Made by a program: the position numbers and the translations under genes. The notes under the pieces are model-generated. The model ran no database searches. It was not told the origin of the DNA and saw nothing but the letters and a program-made list of their open reading frames with translations. Below, one piece after another: positions 51,880-62,692 of a DNA stretch of 64,000 nucleotides. This DNA is from Symbiodinium natans. Taxonomy: Eukaryota; Sar; Dinophyceae; Suessiales; Symbiodiniaceae. The first letter of the stretch is position 1. Each line of letters starts with the position of its first letter. The stretch covers positions 124,001-188,000 of the forward strand of contig CAJNDS010002270.1 of assembly GCA_905221605.1 (NCBI GenBank). Direction: 5' to 3'.

Positions 51880-52600
51880 CTAAACCCTAAACCCTAAACC
51901 CTAAACCCTAAACCCTAAACCCTAAACCCTAAACCCTAAACCCTAAACCCTAAACCCTAAACCCTAAACCCTAAACCTATTTGTGTGTGTGTGTGCGTAT
52001 GCGCTTGTTTGCAGCGGCTCTTTGCATCGTGCTACAGTGTGTTTGGGTCGTGCGGCGCTGGGTTGTGTTGTGGCTTGCTGTGCTGTTCCTAACCTTCCAC
52101 CTAAACCCCTAGCCCCTTCACCGTGTCTTATTCGAGCTGCTGATGTGTGTTCGTTTGTTTGTCTGTTTGCTTGTTTGCTTGCTTGTTTGCTTGTTTGCTT
52201 TTCGTGCCTGCGTGCTTCTCCTCAAGGAGTTGCAGCTGGCAAACCGTATCGCTAAGGTCATGCTGCGGACGCTGCGAGGGTTTAGGGTTTAGAGTTTAGG
52301 GTTTAGGGTCAGATACAAGAAACACGCACACGTGCGGTTGTTCGAAGCTACGTGCCCATTTTGCGTCGACCATAGTGAAGTTTGACCCTATGAACTGTAC
52401 AGTTTAGGGTACCCTAAATCCCACCACTTGAAGGCAAGTACCCTTAACCCTATCACTGTTGAAGGCAAGTACCCCCCTACACCTTACACCCTAAACCCTA
52501 AACCCTAAACCCTAAACCCTGAACCCTGAACCCTGAACCCTGAACCCTGAACCCTAAACCCTAAACCCTAAACCCTAAACCCCAAACCCCATCACTTGAG
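51880..52600. repeat. intron: CCCTAAA arrays, GTTTGCTT microsatellite, island
   Basis: CCCTAAA 51885-51978; TGCTTGTT/GTTTGCTT repeats 52150-52203; island 52226-52276 (open, presumed intronic); CCCTGAA and CCCTAAA 52490-52585. Confidence 0.7.
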
Positions 52601-52606
52601 AGCAAG

Positions 52607-52682
52607 GTGCGAGTACTTTGTCATCCTCTGCCCGCAGTTTGTTCATGCAGACCAGGGGCGTCTCATGAGTCAGGACTCCGAG
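52607..52682 (+). CDS. SHQWL-ankyrin protein, exon g
   Basis: AGCAAG acceptor; CEYFVILCPQFVHADQGRLM then SQDSE. C-x-[FY]-F-x-x-LCP-x(4)-H-x-D matches the family block that precedes SWxxRGWCRxE. Donor GAG|GTTTAG at the start of a long TTTAGGG tract. Confidence 0.88.
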
Positions 52683-53125
52683 GTTTAGGGTTTAGGGTTT
52701 AGGGTTTAGGGTTTAGGGTTTAGGGTTTAGGGTTTAGGGTTTAGGGTTTAGGGTTTAGGGTTTAGGGTTTAGGGTGTGGGTAGGTAAACCCCAAAGCCCT
52801 GAAATTGGGGTTGTAGGGTTTCGTGGTTGATGTGGGGTTTAGGGAGCGCTTGCACTTCAATGGTTGCCTGTGGAGTTGCACTCGCATGCACGCAAGAACT
52901 ACGAAGCTGCTGCACCCTGACAGGTTAGGCCCTGCAAGGGTTTAGGGTTTAGGGTTTAGGGTAGTGGGCAAAGCCACCCACAGAAACCGAACACATACGA
53001 CAGCCCTAAACCCCAAACCCTATACGCCCTGAACCTCAAAACGTCACAGGAGAGCTGGGCAGAACCCTTGTAGTACGAACCCTTGTGGTACGGTGCAGGT
53101 TGACGTGTGATTCAACAACAAAAAC

Positions 53126-53290
53126 TGTGTGGTACTTTAGCGTAACTTTAGATCCTTACCCTTGTTTGGGATGATTGGGTTTCTTAGTAAGGCAGCTAGA
53201 AGTGTAATTTATAGCTACCCTAAACCCTAAACCCTAAACCCTAAATCCTAAACCCTAAACCCTAAACCCTAAACCCTCCTGAGTGCAGCC
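53126..53290. mobile_element. family H element with exact 56-bp telomeric insertion
   Basis: Flanked by AACAAAAAC direct repeats (53117-53125 and 53291-53299). Relative to the 48730 copy, eight TAAACCC-type heptamers (53221-53276) sit between TACCC and TCCTGAGTGCAGCC. The element abuts the acceptor of exon h. Confidence 0.92.
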
Positions 53291-53304
53291 AACAAAAACA
53301 GGAG

Positions 53305-53379
53305 AGCTGGGCAGAACGAGGGTGGTGTCGCACAGAGCGGCTTGCGCGGGAGCTCGCCGCACGCGAGGACGCCTGGTTT
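53305..53379 (+). CDS. SHQWL-ankyrin protein, exon h (RGWCRTERLARELA)
   Basis: After AACAGGAG: SWAERGWCRTERLARELAAR then EDAWF. RGWCR-x-E-x-LARELA is the strongest signature of the family. The right boundary falls in TTT|GATTGG; a GA donor joins to GATGGC of exon i to give AWFDGFVIVIES. A truncated copy of the exon start (ACAGGAGAGCTGGGCAGAAC) lies upstream at 53045. Confidence 0.92.
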
Positions 53380-53394
53380 GATTGGTTTAGGGTA

Positions 53395-54060
53395 TAGGGT
53401 TTAGGGTTGAGGGTTGAGGATTTAGAGGTTAAGGCCAGCGATCACCAGTCGGCCTTCATATGTCTTCTTCAGGGTGTCTCTCGGCTGTGAGTTCAGGGCT
53501 GAAGGCCAAATAGGCAAATATTTAACATTCATCCTCCGAATATAGGGGCCAAAATAATTAGAATAGGGTTTTGGGTTTTGGGGGTCATTTACAGTATACT
53601 ATTTATACAGGGACCATAAGGGAATAATCCTTGTAATTATTCCGACCCCTATATAAGCTAGGTTAAACTCTTAACCCCTTAAACCCCCAAGTACACACAT
53701 TTTACGGCCCTGATATGCCCGTATCTGGCGCTGTGACCATTTGCAAGTTTTATCTTGCGATTTTAGAGGCCTTGGGGTAAGTTCAAGAAACCTACAGAAA
53801 TTCTCGCCACACATAAGAATCGTCCAAACCCAACGGGGGATCCCTAAGGTACTACCCCCTTAAAGCCCTGATCCTTACACCCTACATCCTAAACCCTGAA
53901 TCCCAAACCCTAAATGCTAAACCCCAAGCCCTAGAAGTAAACCTTAAATCCTAAACGCCTAAACGCCAAACCCTAAACCCGAAACCCTAGCCCTAAACCC
54001 TAAACCCTAAACCCTAAACCCTAAACCCTAAACCCTAAACCCTAAACCCTCTTGTCTTGG
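53395..54060. other. intron: foldback element and degenerate telomeric repeats
   Basis: Hairpin 53536-53655 (CCGAATATAGGGGCCAAAAT ... TAATTATTCCGACCCCTATA), unique spacer, then degenerate and regular CCCTAAA 53880-54050. Confidence 0.6.
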
Positions 54061-54073
54061 GGCTCATTGAGAG

Positions 54074-54147
54074 GATGGCTTCGTCATCGTGATCGAGAGT
54101 CCGGTCCACCAAAGCTTGCGCCTTGATTGGCCAAACTCCCTAGAGCA
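54074..54147 (+). CDS. SHQWL-ankyrin protein, exon i
   Basis: DGFVIVIESPVHQSLRLDWP then NSLE, donor GAGCA|GTGTAG. [FV]-[IV]-[IV]-x-E-S-x-x-H-Q-x-L is the expected block after LARELA. The join to exon j gives NSLEHPGMGQFT. Confidence 0.85.
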
Positions 54148-54149
54148 GT

Positions 54150-55320
54150 GTAGGGTTTAGGGTTTAGGGTTTAGGGTTTAGGGTTTAGGGTTTAGGGTTT
54201 GGGGTTTGGGGTTTGGGGTTTGGGGTTTAGGGTTTAGGGTTTGGGGGTTGAAAGGGTTTGGAGTACTATACTTTAATACGCTTTTTTTGATTCTGGGTTC
54301 CTACTATTTACCGCGTATAGCTACTTATACCTACAAAGTATATTTGGAGTAGGATTGCAGCGGGGGTCTAAGGGGATATGTAGGTAAGTAACCCTCAACC
54401 CTAAACCTTAACAACCCCAAAGCCCCAAACCCCAAACCGTAAACCCCCAACCCCAAACCCCAACCCCTAAACCCTAAACCCGAAACTCATAAACCCTAAG
54501 GCTCCCAAACTTCGCTTCGCTTCCCTGAAGGGGGTAGGGGTTTGAGTAGAGGTACCTGGGCCGTATGGCAAAGAGCTGAGTTCCGTCATTCCATACAAAG
54601 CACCAATAAGTCACCCCCCCCCCCCCCCCCTGAAATAGCCCCAAGGGTTCATGTACCTAAATAGAGAGTACTTGGGCCTTAAAGCACCTCTTATTTAGGG
54701 GCTTCGAGGCCCAAGTCTATAATTCTGAGGTACATGGAGCCTTTAGGGTAGGGTATGCAGACCATGACCAAGACCAAGAAGACTTAGGAGATCAAGATGT
54801 TTGCGCAGAGATCCTGTTTTAGGGTCTAAGAGGAGTTTTATAGTCCCTTCATATGGTCCCTTACCTCCTTTCAGAGGGTTCTGAAGTCTGGGCCCTTGGG
54901 TTGTCTGGGGTATATAAGGGGTATATAAGGGCCTGAATTCAGGGACCATGGAACAAGCCTAAACCCTAAACCCTAAACCCCAAACCCCAAACCCTATAAA
55001 CCCTAAACCCTAAACCCTAAACCCTAAACCCTAAACCCTAAACCCTAAACCCTAAACCCTAAACCCTAAACCCTAAACCCTAAACTAAACCCTAAACCCT
55101 AAACCCTATAAACCCTAAACCCTAAACCCTATAAACCCTAAACCCTAAACTAAACCCTAAACCCTAAACCCCAAACCCTAAACTCTAACCCTAAACCCCT
55201 AAGATAGGGAGTTGCGAGTCGCAGATGCAAAGCAGTGTGAGCGCAACCAAGGTTTAGGGTTTTAGGGTTCAGGGTTTAGGGTAAGCGGCCAAGGATCGCG
55301 AACAACCGGAGGCATTTGGA
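54150..55320. repeat. intron: telomeric tracts with families G, D and F
   Basis: TTTAGGG/TTTGGGG 54150-54245; family G 54267-54345 (GAGTACTATACTTTAATAC); poly-C 54613-54630; family D 54643-54746; family F 54846-54953; CCCTAAA 54958-55190. Confidence 0.75.
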
Positions 55321-55323
55321 TAG

Positions 55324-55356
55324 TCCCGGCATGGGCCAATTCACCCAGGAAGCCGG
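55324..55356 (+). CDS. SHQWL-ankyrin protein, exon j
   Basis: GGATAG acceptor; (H)PGMGQFTQEAG, matching the PGxGxFTxE block. Only 33 nt, identified by family order and phase. Donor GCCGG|GTTCAG. Confidence 0.65.
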
Positions 55357-55359
55357 GTT

Positions 55360-58200
55360 CAGGGTTTAGGGTTAGGGGTCTAGGGTTTAGGGTTTAGGGT
55401 GTAGGGTTTAGGGTTTAGGGTTTAGGGTTTAGGGTTTAGGGTTTAGGGTTCAGTGTTTAGGGTTTAGGGTTTAGGGTTTAGGGTTTAGGGTTCAGTGTTT
55501 AGGGTTTAGGGTTTAGGGCTTAGGGTTTGGGGTTTAGGGTTGTTGGGCTGCAGGCTCTAGGAGTCAGACCCCCTCCCTTATTAGGACCATAGAAGTCCTT
55601 ATACTTGCGAGCGGAAGCTGGAAGACTACGCAGCTTCCTTCCCCAAGCTCCACCACACTCCCCTTTACGCAATTTAGGGTTCAGGGCTTAGGGCTTAGGG
55701 TTTAGGGTTTGGGGTTTAGGGTTTGGGGTTTAGGGTTTAGGGTTTGGGGTTTAGGGTTTAGGGTTTAGGGTTTAGGTTTAGGGGGAACTTCGAACGCAGC
55801 GTCCCGGGAAGAAGGGAATGTTGGGGACTAGCCTCTGGACATGTTCGCCTGTAGCTCAGTACCTGCATGGGCTACTATACCCTAGAACCCCTTAAAAAAT
55901 GCCCGTTTTAGGGTGGGTTCGGGGGATGACAAGGCCTAATAGCCCATGCTGCTGAGGCTTATCTGTTCAGGGGCCCTGCCGGAGGATCCTAGGTACAAAG
56001 GAGGGTGAGTCTGAAGTTGAACTCTTTCCACAAATAAAACTCTTGCCGCCTACAGGCTTGCTTTCTCCTGAGGGTTTAGGGTAACTGGCCTGGCGGCAAA
56101 CCTTCATGGATGAGTCTCCATCATCACGATGCTGACACGCGCAGCTGAGTCTAACTCGCGGTTTGCTGAAAGTCTTGTGCACAGACTTGGGTCTGCAGCA
56201 CTCCAAGATTGACGTCGCGCGCCGTCGTCGCTGTGCGCCAACCCGACTCTTCCTGCAACACATGGGGAAATCCAGAGAGTGCATCCTCAATGTCCTGGAA
56301 GAGATTCCGGAGACCCCCTCCTCGCAAGAAGAAGACGAAGGAGGAGAAACGGAGATTCGAAAACACAGCTCCTGCCATAAAGCTATATTTTCATGAGCTC
56401 CAACCAAAATCCGAAATTGTGAGGGTGGGGGGGGGGGGGTGGAGGCAAACGCAAGATTCCAAGATTTCTGAAACCCTACCCCTCAGCCTGGAAGCCTTAA
56501 GCCCGAAGAACGAAAGCTCAAAAGCCACCCTCTTCAGGTAGGGTTTGGTCCAGGGGGGTTTAGGGTGGAGGCCTGAACCCTAAACCCGAAATCCTAAGCC
56601 CTAAACCCTAAACCCTAAACCCTAAACCCTAACCCTAAACTCTAAATCCTAAGCCCAAAACCCTAAAACCTGAACCCTAAACCTTACGCAGCCGCAAGGC
56701 CCTAAGCCCCAAAACCAAAGCCAAAAGGAACCTTTACATGGCTTGCAGAATCCTCCCCCCCCCCCCCCCCCCCCCAACCCTAACCCCCCAATTTGTCTGT
56801 ACGAGTTTCACCAACCGGTGCCCTGAAACCCGAAACCTTCAACCCTAAACCCTGGCCCTAAACCCTAAACCCTAAACCCTAGCCCTAAACCCTAAACCCT
56901 GAACACGCCAGCACATGTCAGAAAGGAGTCAGACAGACCGCGCATTGGGCGCGTACTCCTGCAGCTGCTGTGGAGGCAGGGCTGATCGCTTGCAGGGCCC
57001 AGGGCTTCTACCTGGAGGTTCATGGTACTTATAAACCGATAGGGTTTAGGGTTTAGGGTTTAGGGTTTAGGGTTTAGGGTTTAGGGTTTAGGGTTTAGGG
57101 TTTAGGGTTTAGGGTTTAAGGTGTAGGGGTACTTGTGAACCAATTGTAACTGTACTTCATCGTCCACTAATAAGCGCTCAGGTGCCCTAATATGGTTGGT
57201 TAAAAGTACAGTTATAATTGGTTAGTAAGTACCATGAACCTCCAAGTAGGGCTTGGGATCAGGGCGTATCAACGCTAATCGCTCTAGGGCTTCAGGCTTG
57301 GGGACTTGCGAGTTTTAGGCACGTTTCTGGCTTTACAGGGTTTAGGGTTCGGGTTTAAGATTAAGGGTTTTTATCAGGGTTCAATTCAATGTAGCATTTG
57401 AGGCATTTGGCGGTTGACTTGATTGCTTTGCGCACGCGAAGCAGGACTGTCGTAAACCCCAAGCCCTAAACCTCCCAGTCATTAGTTCTTGTTGTTTTGG
57501 GGCGAGGGGCCTATTCTCAGTGGTTCGGGTCGGAGGCCTTAGCCCGAAACCCTAAACCCTAGAATGTTGTGAAGGGGTGACGGAGGGCACAAAACTCCCT
57601 CGGTCCTTGCGAAGAACGAGTAAAAAGCCCCTCTACAACCCTTAAAGTAGCTAACATCGCAAAACCAAGCTAGGGTTAGGGTTTTGGCTTTTGGGTTGAA
57701 GGCTTCCGAACCCAAACCCTAAACTCTAAACCCTACAAAGCCCACGAGCCCTAAACCCTGCACCTCAGCAGGACTTGGCCCATGTGTTGGTAATTCTCTG
57801 AATTGGGGGTCCTTTCTTGGGTTGAGGGTTTAGGGTTTGGGGTTTAGGTTTAGGGTTTAGGGTTTATGATACGACAAAGGGACCCTGATTTAGAGAACTA
57901 CCCATGTCTGCACCCTTTAAACCCTCAAACCACCACTAAGAAATGGCAAGTCAAGCAGCCCCGAAACCCTGAACCAAGATCCCTAAACCCTAAACCCTAG
58001 ACCCTGAACCAAAAGCCCTAAACCCTAAAACCTAAACCCGAAACGCTACACCCCAAACCCTAAACCCTAAACCCCAAACCCTAAACCCTAAACTCTAAAC
58101 CCTAAGCCCTAAGCCCTAAGCCCTAAGCCCTAAACCCTAAACCCTAAACCCTAAACCCTAGCCCTAAACCCTAAACCCTTTGAAACCATTTGAACCCCAA
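55360..58200. other. intron: telomeric tracts, an unexplained 450-bp unique segment, MITEs
   Basis: TTTAGGG 55360-55540 and 55680-55785. 55967-56550 is non-telomeric, with open frames on both strands (146 codons on -, and about 75 and 110 on +); none is recognised. Poly-C 56754-56775; island 56895-57006 (open, RQTAHWARTPAAAVEAGLIA); family A 57010-57247; CCCTAAA 58055-58175. Confidence 0.5.
57010..57247. mobile_element. family A element with telomeric insertion
   Basis: ACCTGGAGGTTCATGGTACT ... AGTACCATGAACCTCCAAGT. TTTAGGG repeats occupy 57040-57127, and GGTACTT.T.AACC occurs on both sides of them (57024 and 57128). Direct repeats AGGGCTT (57001, 57248) flank the element. Confidence 0.85.
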
Positions 58201-58214
58201 GCCCTCAATCCAAG

Positions 58215-58308
58215 GAAGCTGCAGTACTTCCTGCACCAGCAGGATCTGCCCGAATACCGCTTCCTCCTGAACACCCAGGAGGCCGGCGAGCAAGGATCCT
58301 TACAGGGG
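58215..58308 (+). CDS. SHQWL-ankyrin protein, exon k
   Basis: KLQYFLHQQDLPEYRFLLNT then QEAGEQGS. KL-x-Y-[FY]-L-x(3)-D-L-x-x-[YH]-R-[FV]-LLN is a conserved block of the family. CAAG acceptor after degenerate CCCTAAA; G|GTTTAG donor. Confidence 0.88.
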
Positions 58309-58309
58309 G

Positions 58310-59080
58310 TTTAGGGTTTAGGATTGAGGGTTGAGGGTTTGGGGTTTGGGGTTAGGGTTGAGGGTTGAGGGTTTACCTTAAGGGGTTGTGAGGGCTTAGG
58401 GTTTAGGGTTTACGGTTTAGGGTTTAGGGCTACCAGCACATTCAGACTTTGCTCATGGAGAGCTTGGGGGCTTCAGAGATCCTCAAGTGTCTGGGGCTGT
58501 TGGATGAGGGTTTAGCGCTGAGGGGTCGGGATGTGGGGATAGGGGATTTGGGTCCAGTTTCTCTGAGTTGCGGGGAAAGGTGTGTAGGGCTTTCAGGGTT
58601 CAGGGTTTACCATATTTTAGAAGCTAGAACAACCCTCAAGAGTTCCCTCAATCATCCGTGCGGCGGCTTGTATTTGGAGACTTTAGGGGCCCTAGTTATC
58701 AGGGTTCAGCGGTTTAGAGTTTAGATTGTGGATCAGTGTTCAAAATTATAATAACCCCGAACCCTAAACCCTGGCCCTAAACCCTAAACCCTAGACCCTA
58801 AATGTAGGCTCTGGGCCATAGAAGGGCTCCCCGACCCGAAGATACTGGGAGGTTCATGGTACTTATTAGCCAGTTCTAACTGTACTTATAACTGTACTTA
58901 TAACCAATTTAGGGCACTTAAGGGGCTTATACGTGGGTTAGAAGTACAGTTATAATTGGTTAATACGTAGCATGAACCTCCAAGTAGGGTTTTCTGGGGC
59001 AGTATGAGTCATACTCTAAACCCTAAACCCTAAACCCTAAACCCTAAACCCTAAGCCCTAAACCCTAAACCCTAAAGTCT
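58310..59080. other. intron: islands and family A element
   Basis: TTTAGGG 58312-58430; a 91-codon frame 58449-58724 (MESLGASEILKCLGLLDEGL), presumably intronic; family A 58844-58985; CCCTAAA 59016-59078. Confidence 0.55.
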
Positions 59081-59092
59081 GACTCCCTTGAG

Positions 59093-59133
59093 GCGTGCTG
59101 CCTCGCAAACCTTGGCATAAGCCCCGTGGAGGG
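59093..59133 (+). CDS. SHQWL-ankyrin protein, exon l
   Basis: CCTTGAG acceptor; ACCLANLGISPVE plus GG. The GC donor GAGGG|GCAGCT joins to exon m to give SPVEGLVPGF in frame, the usual P-x-E-G-L-[VI]-P-x-F motif. Confidence 0.7.
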
Positions 59134-59139
59134 GCAGCT

Positions 59140-60890
59140 CGGCCGGTTTCGGCTTCGAGGGATTTTTAGGGATTAGGGTTTTAAGGTTTTAGGGTTTAAG
59201 GTTTTAGGGATTAGGGTTGAAGGTTTTAGGGATTAGGGTTTAAGGTTTTCGGGCTTTGGCTTTGAGGGATTTGTAGGGATTAGGGTTTAAGGTTTTAGGG
59301 TTTTTCGAGGGGGGGGGGGGGGTTAAGTTGGTTGAAGGTTGCAGGGTTTAGGGTTTTGGGGGGTTTGCGCTGGTTTAAGGTTGTAGGGTTTGGGGTTTTT
59401 GGGGTTTAAGTTGGTTTAAGGTTGTAGGATTTAGGATTTAGGGAGTGCATGGCGGGTTGGGTTGTCAGTGCTGCAGGGTTTGTTTGGGTGTAGTGCAAGT
59501 ACAGTTCAGGGCAGAATTACCTGAACTTGCCCGGTACCACTCGGCAAGGGTCTTAAGTACTTCTTTCTGCTTGGGGTAGCCAGACAGACCCAAGCCGCGG
59601 GATGTGTGTGTATATATATATATATCAATACTGACTAATAATATTACAAATATTCCCTTATGGTCCCTTTGTAATGATACTATAGAAACCCCCAAACCCC
59701 AAACCCAAAACCCCAAACCCCAAACCCCAAACCCTAGACCCTAGACCCTAGACCCTAGACCCTAGACCCTAGACCCTAGACCCTAAACCCTAAACCCTAA
59801 ACCCTAAACCCTAAACCCTACACTGCTCGGAAAGAAAGAACCCCCAAAACCGTACTCTACTTATTCAGCCCCCTATATTACACGTCGGGCATCGGGGGTC
59901 CAAGTGCTTGGAGTATTCGCATGGTCGGGCTCCAGGGTCCAGGGTTTAGGGTTTAGGGTTTCGGGTTTCGGGTTTAGGGTTTTAGGGTTTTAGGGTTTTA
60001 GGGTTTTAGGGTTTAGGGTTTCGGGTTTGGGGTTTGGAGTTTTAGGGTTTCGGGTTTGGGGTTTGGAGTTTTAGGGTTAGGGTTTAGGGTTTAGGGTTTA
60101 GGGTTTAGGGTTTAGGGTGCAGGGTTTAGGGTTTAGGGTTTAGGGTTTAGGGTTTAGGGTTTAGGGTGTAGGGTTTAGGGTTTAGGGTTTAGGGTCCAGA
60201 GATTAGGGTTTAGGGTTTAGGGTCCAGAGTTTAGGGTTTAGGGTTTCGGGTTTCGAGTTTAGGGTTTTGTTTTTTTCGGGTTTAGGGTTTAAGGGTTTAG
60301 GGTTGAGGGTTTTAGGGTTTATAGTGGAATCCTAAACCTTGGACCCTTGAACCCTTGTGGAGCTGAGCCTTCACCCCAACGAGACTCGCAGATTTAAGCT
60401 GCCAATGGTTTAGGGTTTCGGGTTTAGGGTTTAGGGTCTAGGGTTTAGCGTAGCTCAAAGAGCCAGTGGGTGCGACGCTTGATTTGTTGGGGGCTTGGGG
60501 TTTAGGATTTGGAGTTTTCGTTTTTGTTTCTAGGACGCCCGGTAGTACCCAAAATTCCCGGTCTACATGCGCGGTTGCATTCCCTTTATATCCATCAAAC
60601 AACAGCACTAGCTCCGTGAGGGCGAGGCGCTAGACACCGGACCTTGTCGATTGCCCCCAACCGCCCAAAAGTTGCCTTGAGGATGAGGGCTCAGGGTGTA
60701 GCCTACACCCTAAGCCTCTGAACCCTAAAACCCTAAACCCTAAACTACCCCTACCCCCACACCCTAAGCGCTAAAGTACCCCAACCCCCCCAAACCCCAC
60801 ACCCTAAACCCTAAACCCTAAGCTCCCATCCCTAAACCCTAGACTTTAGGCAGTGAAGGGTTTAGGGTTGAGGGTTAGGGCTCCGATTCC
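59140..60890. repeat. intron: variant telomeric arrays
   Basis: GGGATTAGGGTTTTAAGG variants 59160-59300; CCCTAGA block 59735-59785; long TTTAGGG mixture 59938-60330; TA run 59609-59625. Confidence 0.8.
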
Positions 60891-60894
60891 CGAG

Positions 60895-60957
60895 GCTCGT
60901 TCCTGGGTTCGCGCCCGTGGCCGATCCTTTCACAGACCCGTCGCTGGCCGAATTCGG
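60895..60957 (+). CDS. SHQWL-ankyrin protein, exon m
   Basis: CCCGAG acceptor; LVPGFAPVADPFTDPSLAEF plus GG. GC donor TTCGG|GCTTAA joins to exon n to give LAEFGLSSILERF. Fits the D-P-x-L block before the FLHENGF motif. Confidence 0.82.
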
Positions 60958-60959
60958 GC

Positions 60960-61440
60960 TTAAGGGTTTGGGGGCAGGAGGTTTAGGGTTTGGGGTTTAG
61001 GGTTTAGGGCTCGGGTCTGGGGTTAGGGGGAGCGAGGGTAGGGTTTTAGGGGTTTAGGCGCGTTCGGGCTTGGGGGTTCGGGCTTGTGAGGGCTTAAAGC
61101 TGCTTAGGTTTTAGGGGTGAAGAACCCTGCCTTCATAACCCGGCAAATTTTCGCCGGTTCCAGGAGAATCCTATAAAGGGTTTAGGGCTTAGGGTTTAGG
61201 GTTCAGGGTTCTAGAGAAGTGTTGGTTTTGAGGTTTGGAAAGCAGGGCTCCCGGCTTTGGGGTAAAGATGCTTCGACGAGAGATATGCCCCTAAGGGTCC
61301 ATGTACCTCATTAATTATTATATACATGGCCCCAAATGTCCCTTTATAGGAGGTCCTTAAAGGCCCAAGTACTCCCTATTAAGGTATATGGACTTAGGGT
61401 TTAGGGTTTGGGGTGTAGGGTTTAGGGTTTAGGGTTTCGG
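60960..61440. other. intron: TTTAGGG variants and family D element
   Basis: Degenerate TTTAGGG 60975-61110; family D 61290-61398 (CTAAGGGTCCATGTACCTCA ... AAGGTATATGGACTTAG). Confidence 0.65.
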
Positions 61441-61458
61441 GTTGGACCCCTGCTTGAG

Positions 61459-61542
61459 GCTGTCCTCCATCCTCGAACGCTTCTTGCACGAGAACGGCTT
61501 TTCTCGTGCGACGGAACGGGATTCCGCTGGATGGACGCCCCT
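61459..61542 (+). CDS. SHQWL-ankyrin protein, exon n (FLHENGF)
   Basis: LSSILERFLHENGFSRATER then DSAGWTP and CT. FLHENGF-x(4)-ERD-x-x-GW-[TS]-PL is the N-terminal cap of the ankyrin region in this family. Donor CCCCT|GTTCCT; CT plus G of exon o restores Leu: GWTPL|CYAAVNG. Confidence 0.93.
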
Positions 61543-61549
61543 GTTCCTT

Positions 61550-62370
61550 CGCAGCGTTCGGTTTGGGTTTTAGGGTTTGGGGTTTAGGGTTTAGGGTTCA
61601 GGGTTCAGGGTTCAGGGTTCAGGGTTCAGGGTTTAGATGCGAAGGTTCAGGAGAACTCAAAAGTATGTGGGTAAACCCCAAACCCTAAGCCTCAAACCCC
61701 TTGAAGGGTATATACAGGGCCCTCATTCCCTCATTCCCTACTAAGAACCAGGGGGTTGTGTTGCGTCTGCCTGAGTTGGGTTTGTGAAAACCCTAAACCC
61801 TAAACCCTAAACCCTAAACCCGTAGACCGTAGGCGTAGTGTTGTTCACGCTGACGCCCAGGAGTGCATTTACATGAGTTCGGCTTCCCATGCTTTGCAAA
61901 GCATGGGATAGGGGCTAAACCCTATGAAACCTGTACTAGCTCTAGGAACCCCACGAGCCCTGTTATCCTTGAACCCTAAAATCCCTAAACCCTAAACCCT
62001 AAACCCTATAACTTCCAAAAACCCTACAGCAGGAAAGCCGCATGAGCCCTGTCCGCCCTGCAAGTCCTACAAGCCCGAAGCCCGAAAACAACCCGCATGG
62101 TGCGTATCATGGGCCCCTTCAATGGAAACCCCTTATGTACTTCTGACTCTATATACCTTATGCAACCCAAGGGCCCATACCTCAGAACCCTTAGCAGAAG
62201 GTAAGGGTCCATATTAAGGGACCCTAAACCCTAAACCCTAAACCCCAAACCCTAAACCCTAAACCCTAAACCCTAAACCCTAAACCCTAAACCCTAAACC
62301 CTAAACCCTAAACCCTAAACCCTAACCCTAAACCCTAAACCCTAAACCCTAAACCCTAAACCCTAAGCCC
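61550..62370. repeat. intron: TTTAGGG and CCCTAAA tracts, family F element
   Basis: TTCAGGG 61585-61630; CCCTAAA 61790-61820 and 62220-62370; family F in reverse orientation 62089-62224 (GGGCCCCTTCAATGG ... GGTAAGGGTCCATATTAAGG); hairpin CCCATGCTTTGCAAAGCATGGG at 61888-61909. Confidence 0.7.
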
Positions 62371-62377
62371 TAGCCAG

Positions 62378-62489
62378 GTGCTATGCTGCGGTGAATGGAA
62401 GCCCATCTTTGGTCACGGCGCTCCTCGAAGTGAGGGCCGACTGCAACGACCGGATCACCAAGCACAAGCAAGCGATCCTGCTTCCGAAG
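62378..62489 (+). CDS. SHQWL-ankyrin protein, exon o (ankyrin repeat)
   Basis: TAGCCAG acceptor; CYAAVNGSPSLVTALLEVRA then DCNDRITKHKQAILLPK. A classical ankyrin repeat helix pair (AAxxGxxxLVxxLLExRAD). The GAAGAC at the exon end is repeated at the start of exon p, and joining within it gives LPKTIRKMPVLSLAA in frame. The exon end is duplicated at 62826. Confidence 0.92.
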
Positions 62490-62556
62490 ACGCATGCCTT
62501 GCATCTTCTTTGGGGCTAGTAGTAGAAGTGGTGGTAGTAGTAGGAGAAGTAGGTAG

Positions 62557-62564
62557 TGGTAGTG

Positions 62565-62660
<96 letters not shown>

Positions 62661-62692
62661 ATAGTAGTAGCAGTAGTAGTAGTGGTGGTCTC
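62557..62692. repeat. GTA trinucleotide microsatellite
   Basis: About 40 TAG/GTA units. The poly-Ser, poly-Leu and poly-Thr frames here are artefacts. Confidence 0.97.

Noticed and set aside
55967-56407. 146-codon open frame on -
   Set aside because: Longest minus-strand frame outside the repeats. It has no recognisable motif, overlaps competing + frames, includes a telomeric heptamer, and lies within an intron of the well-supported + gene.
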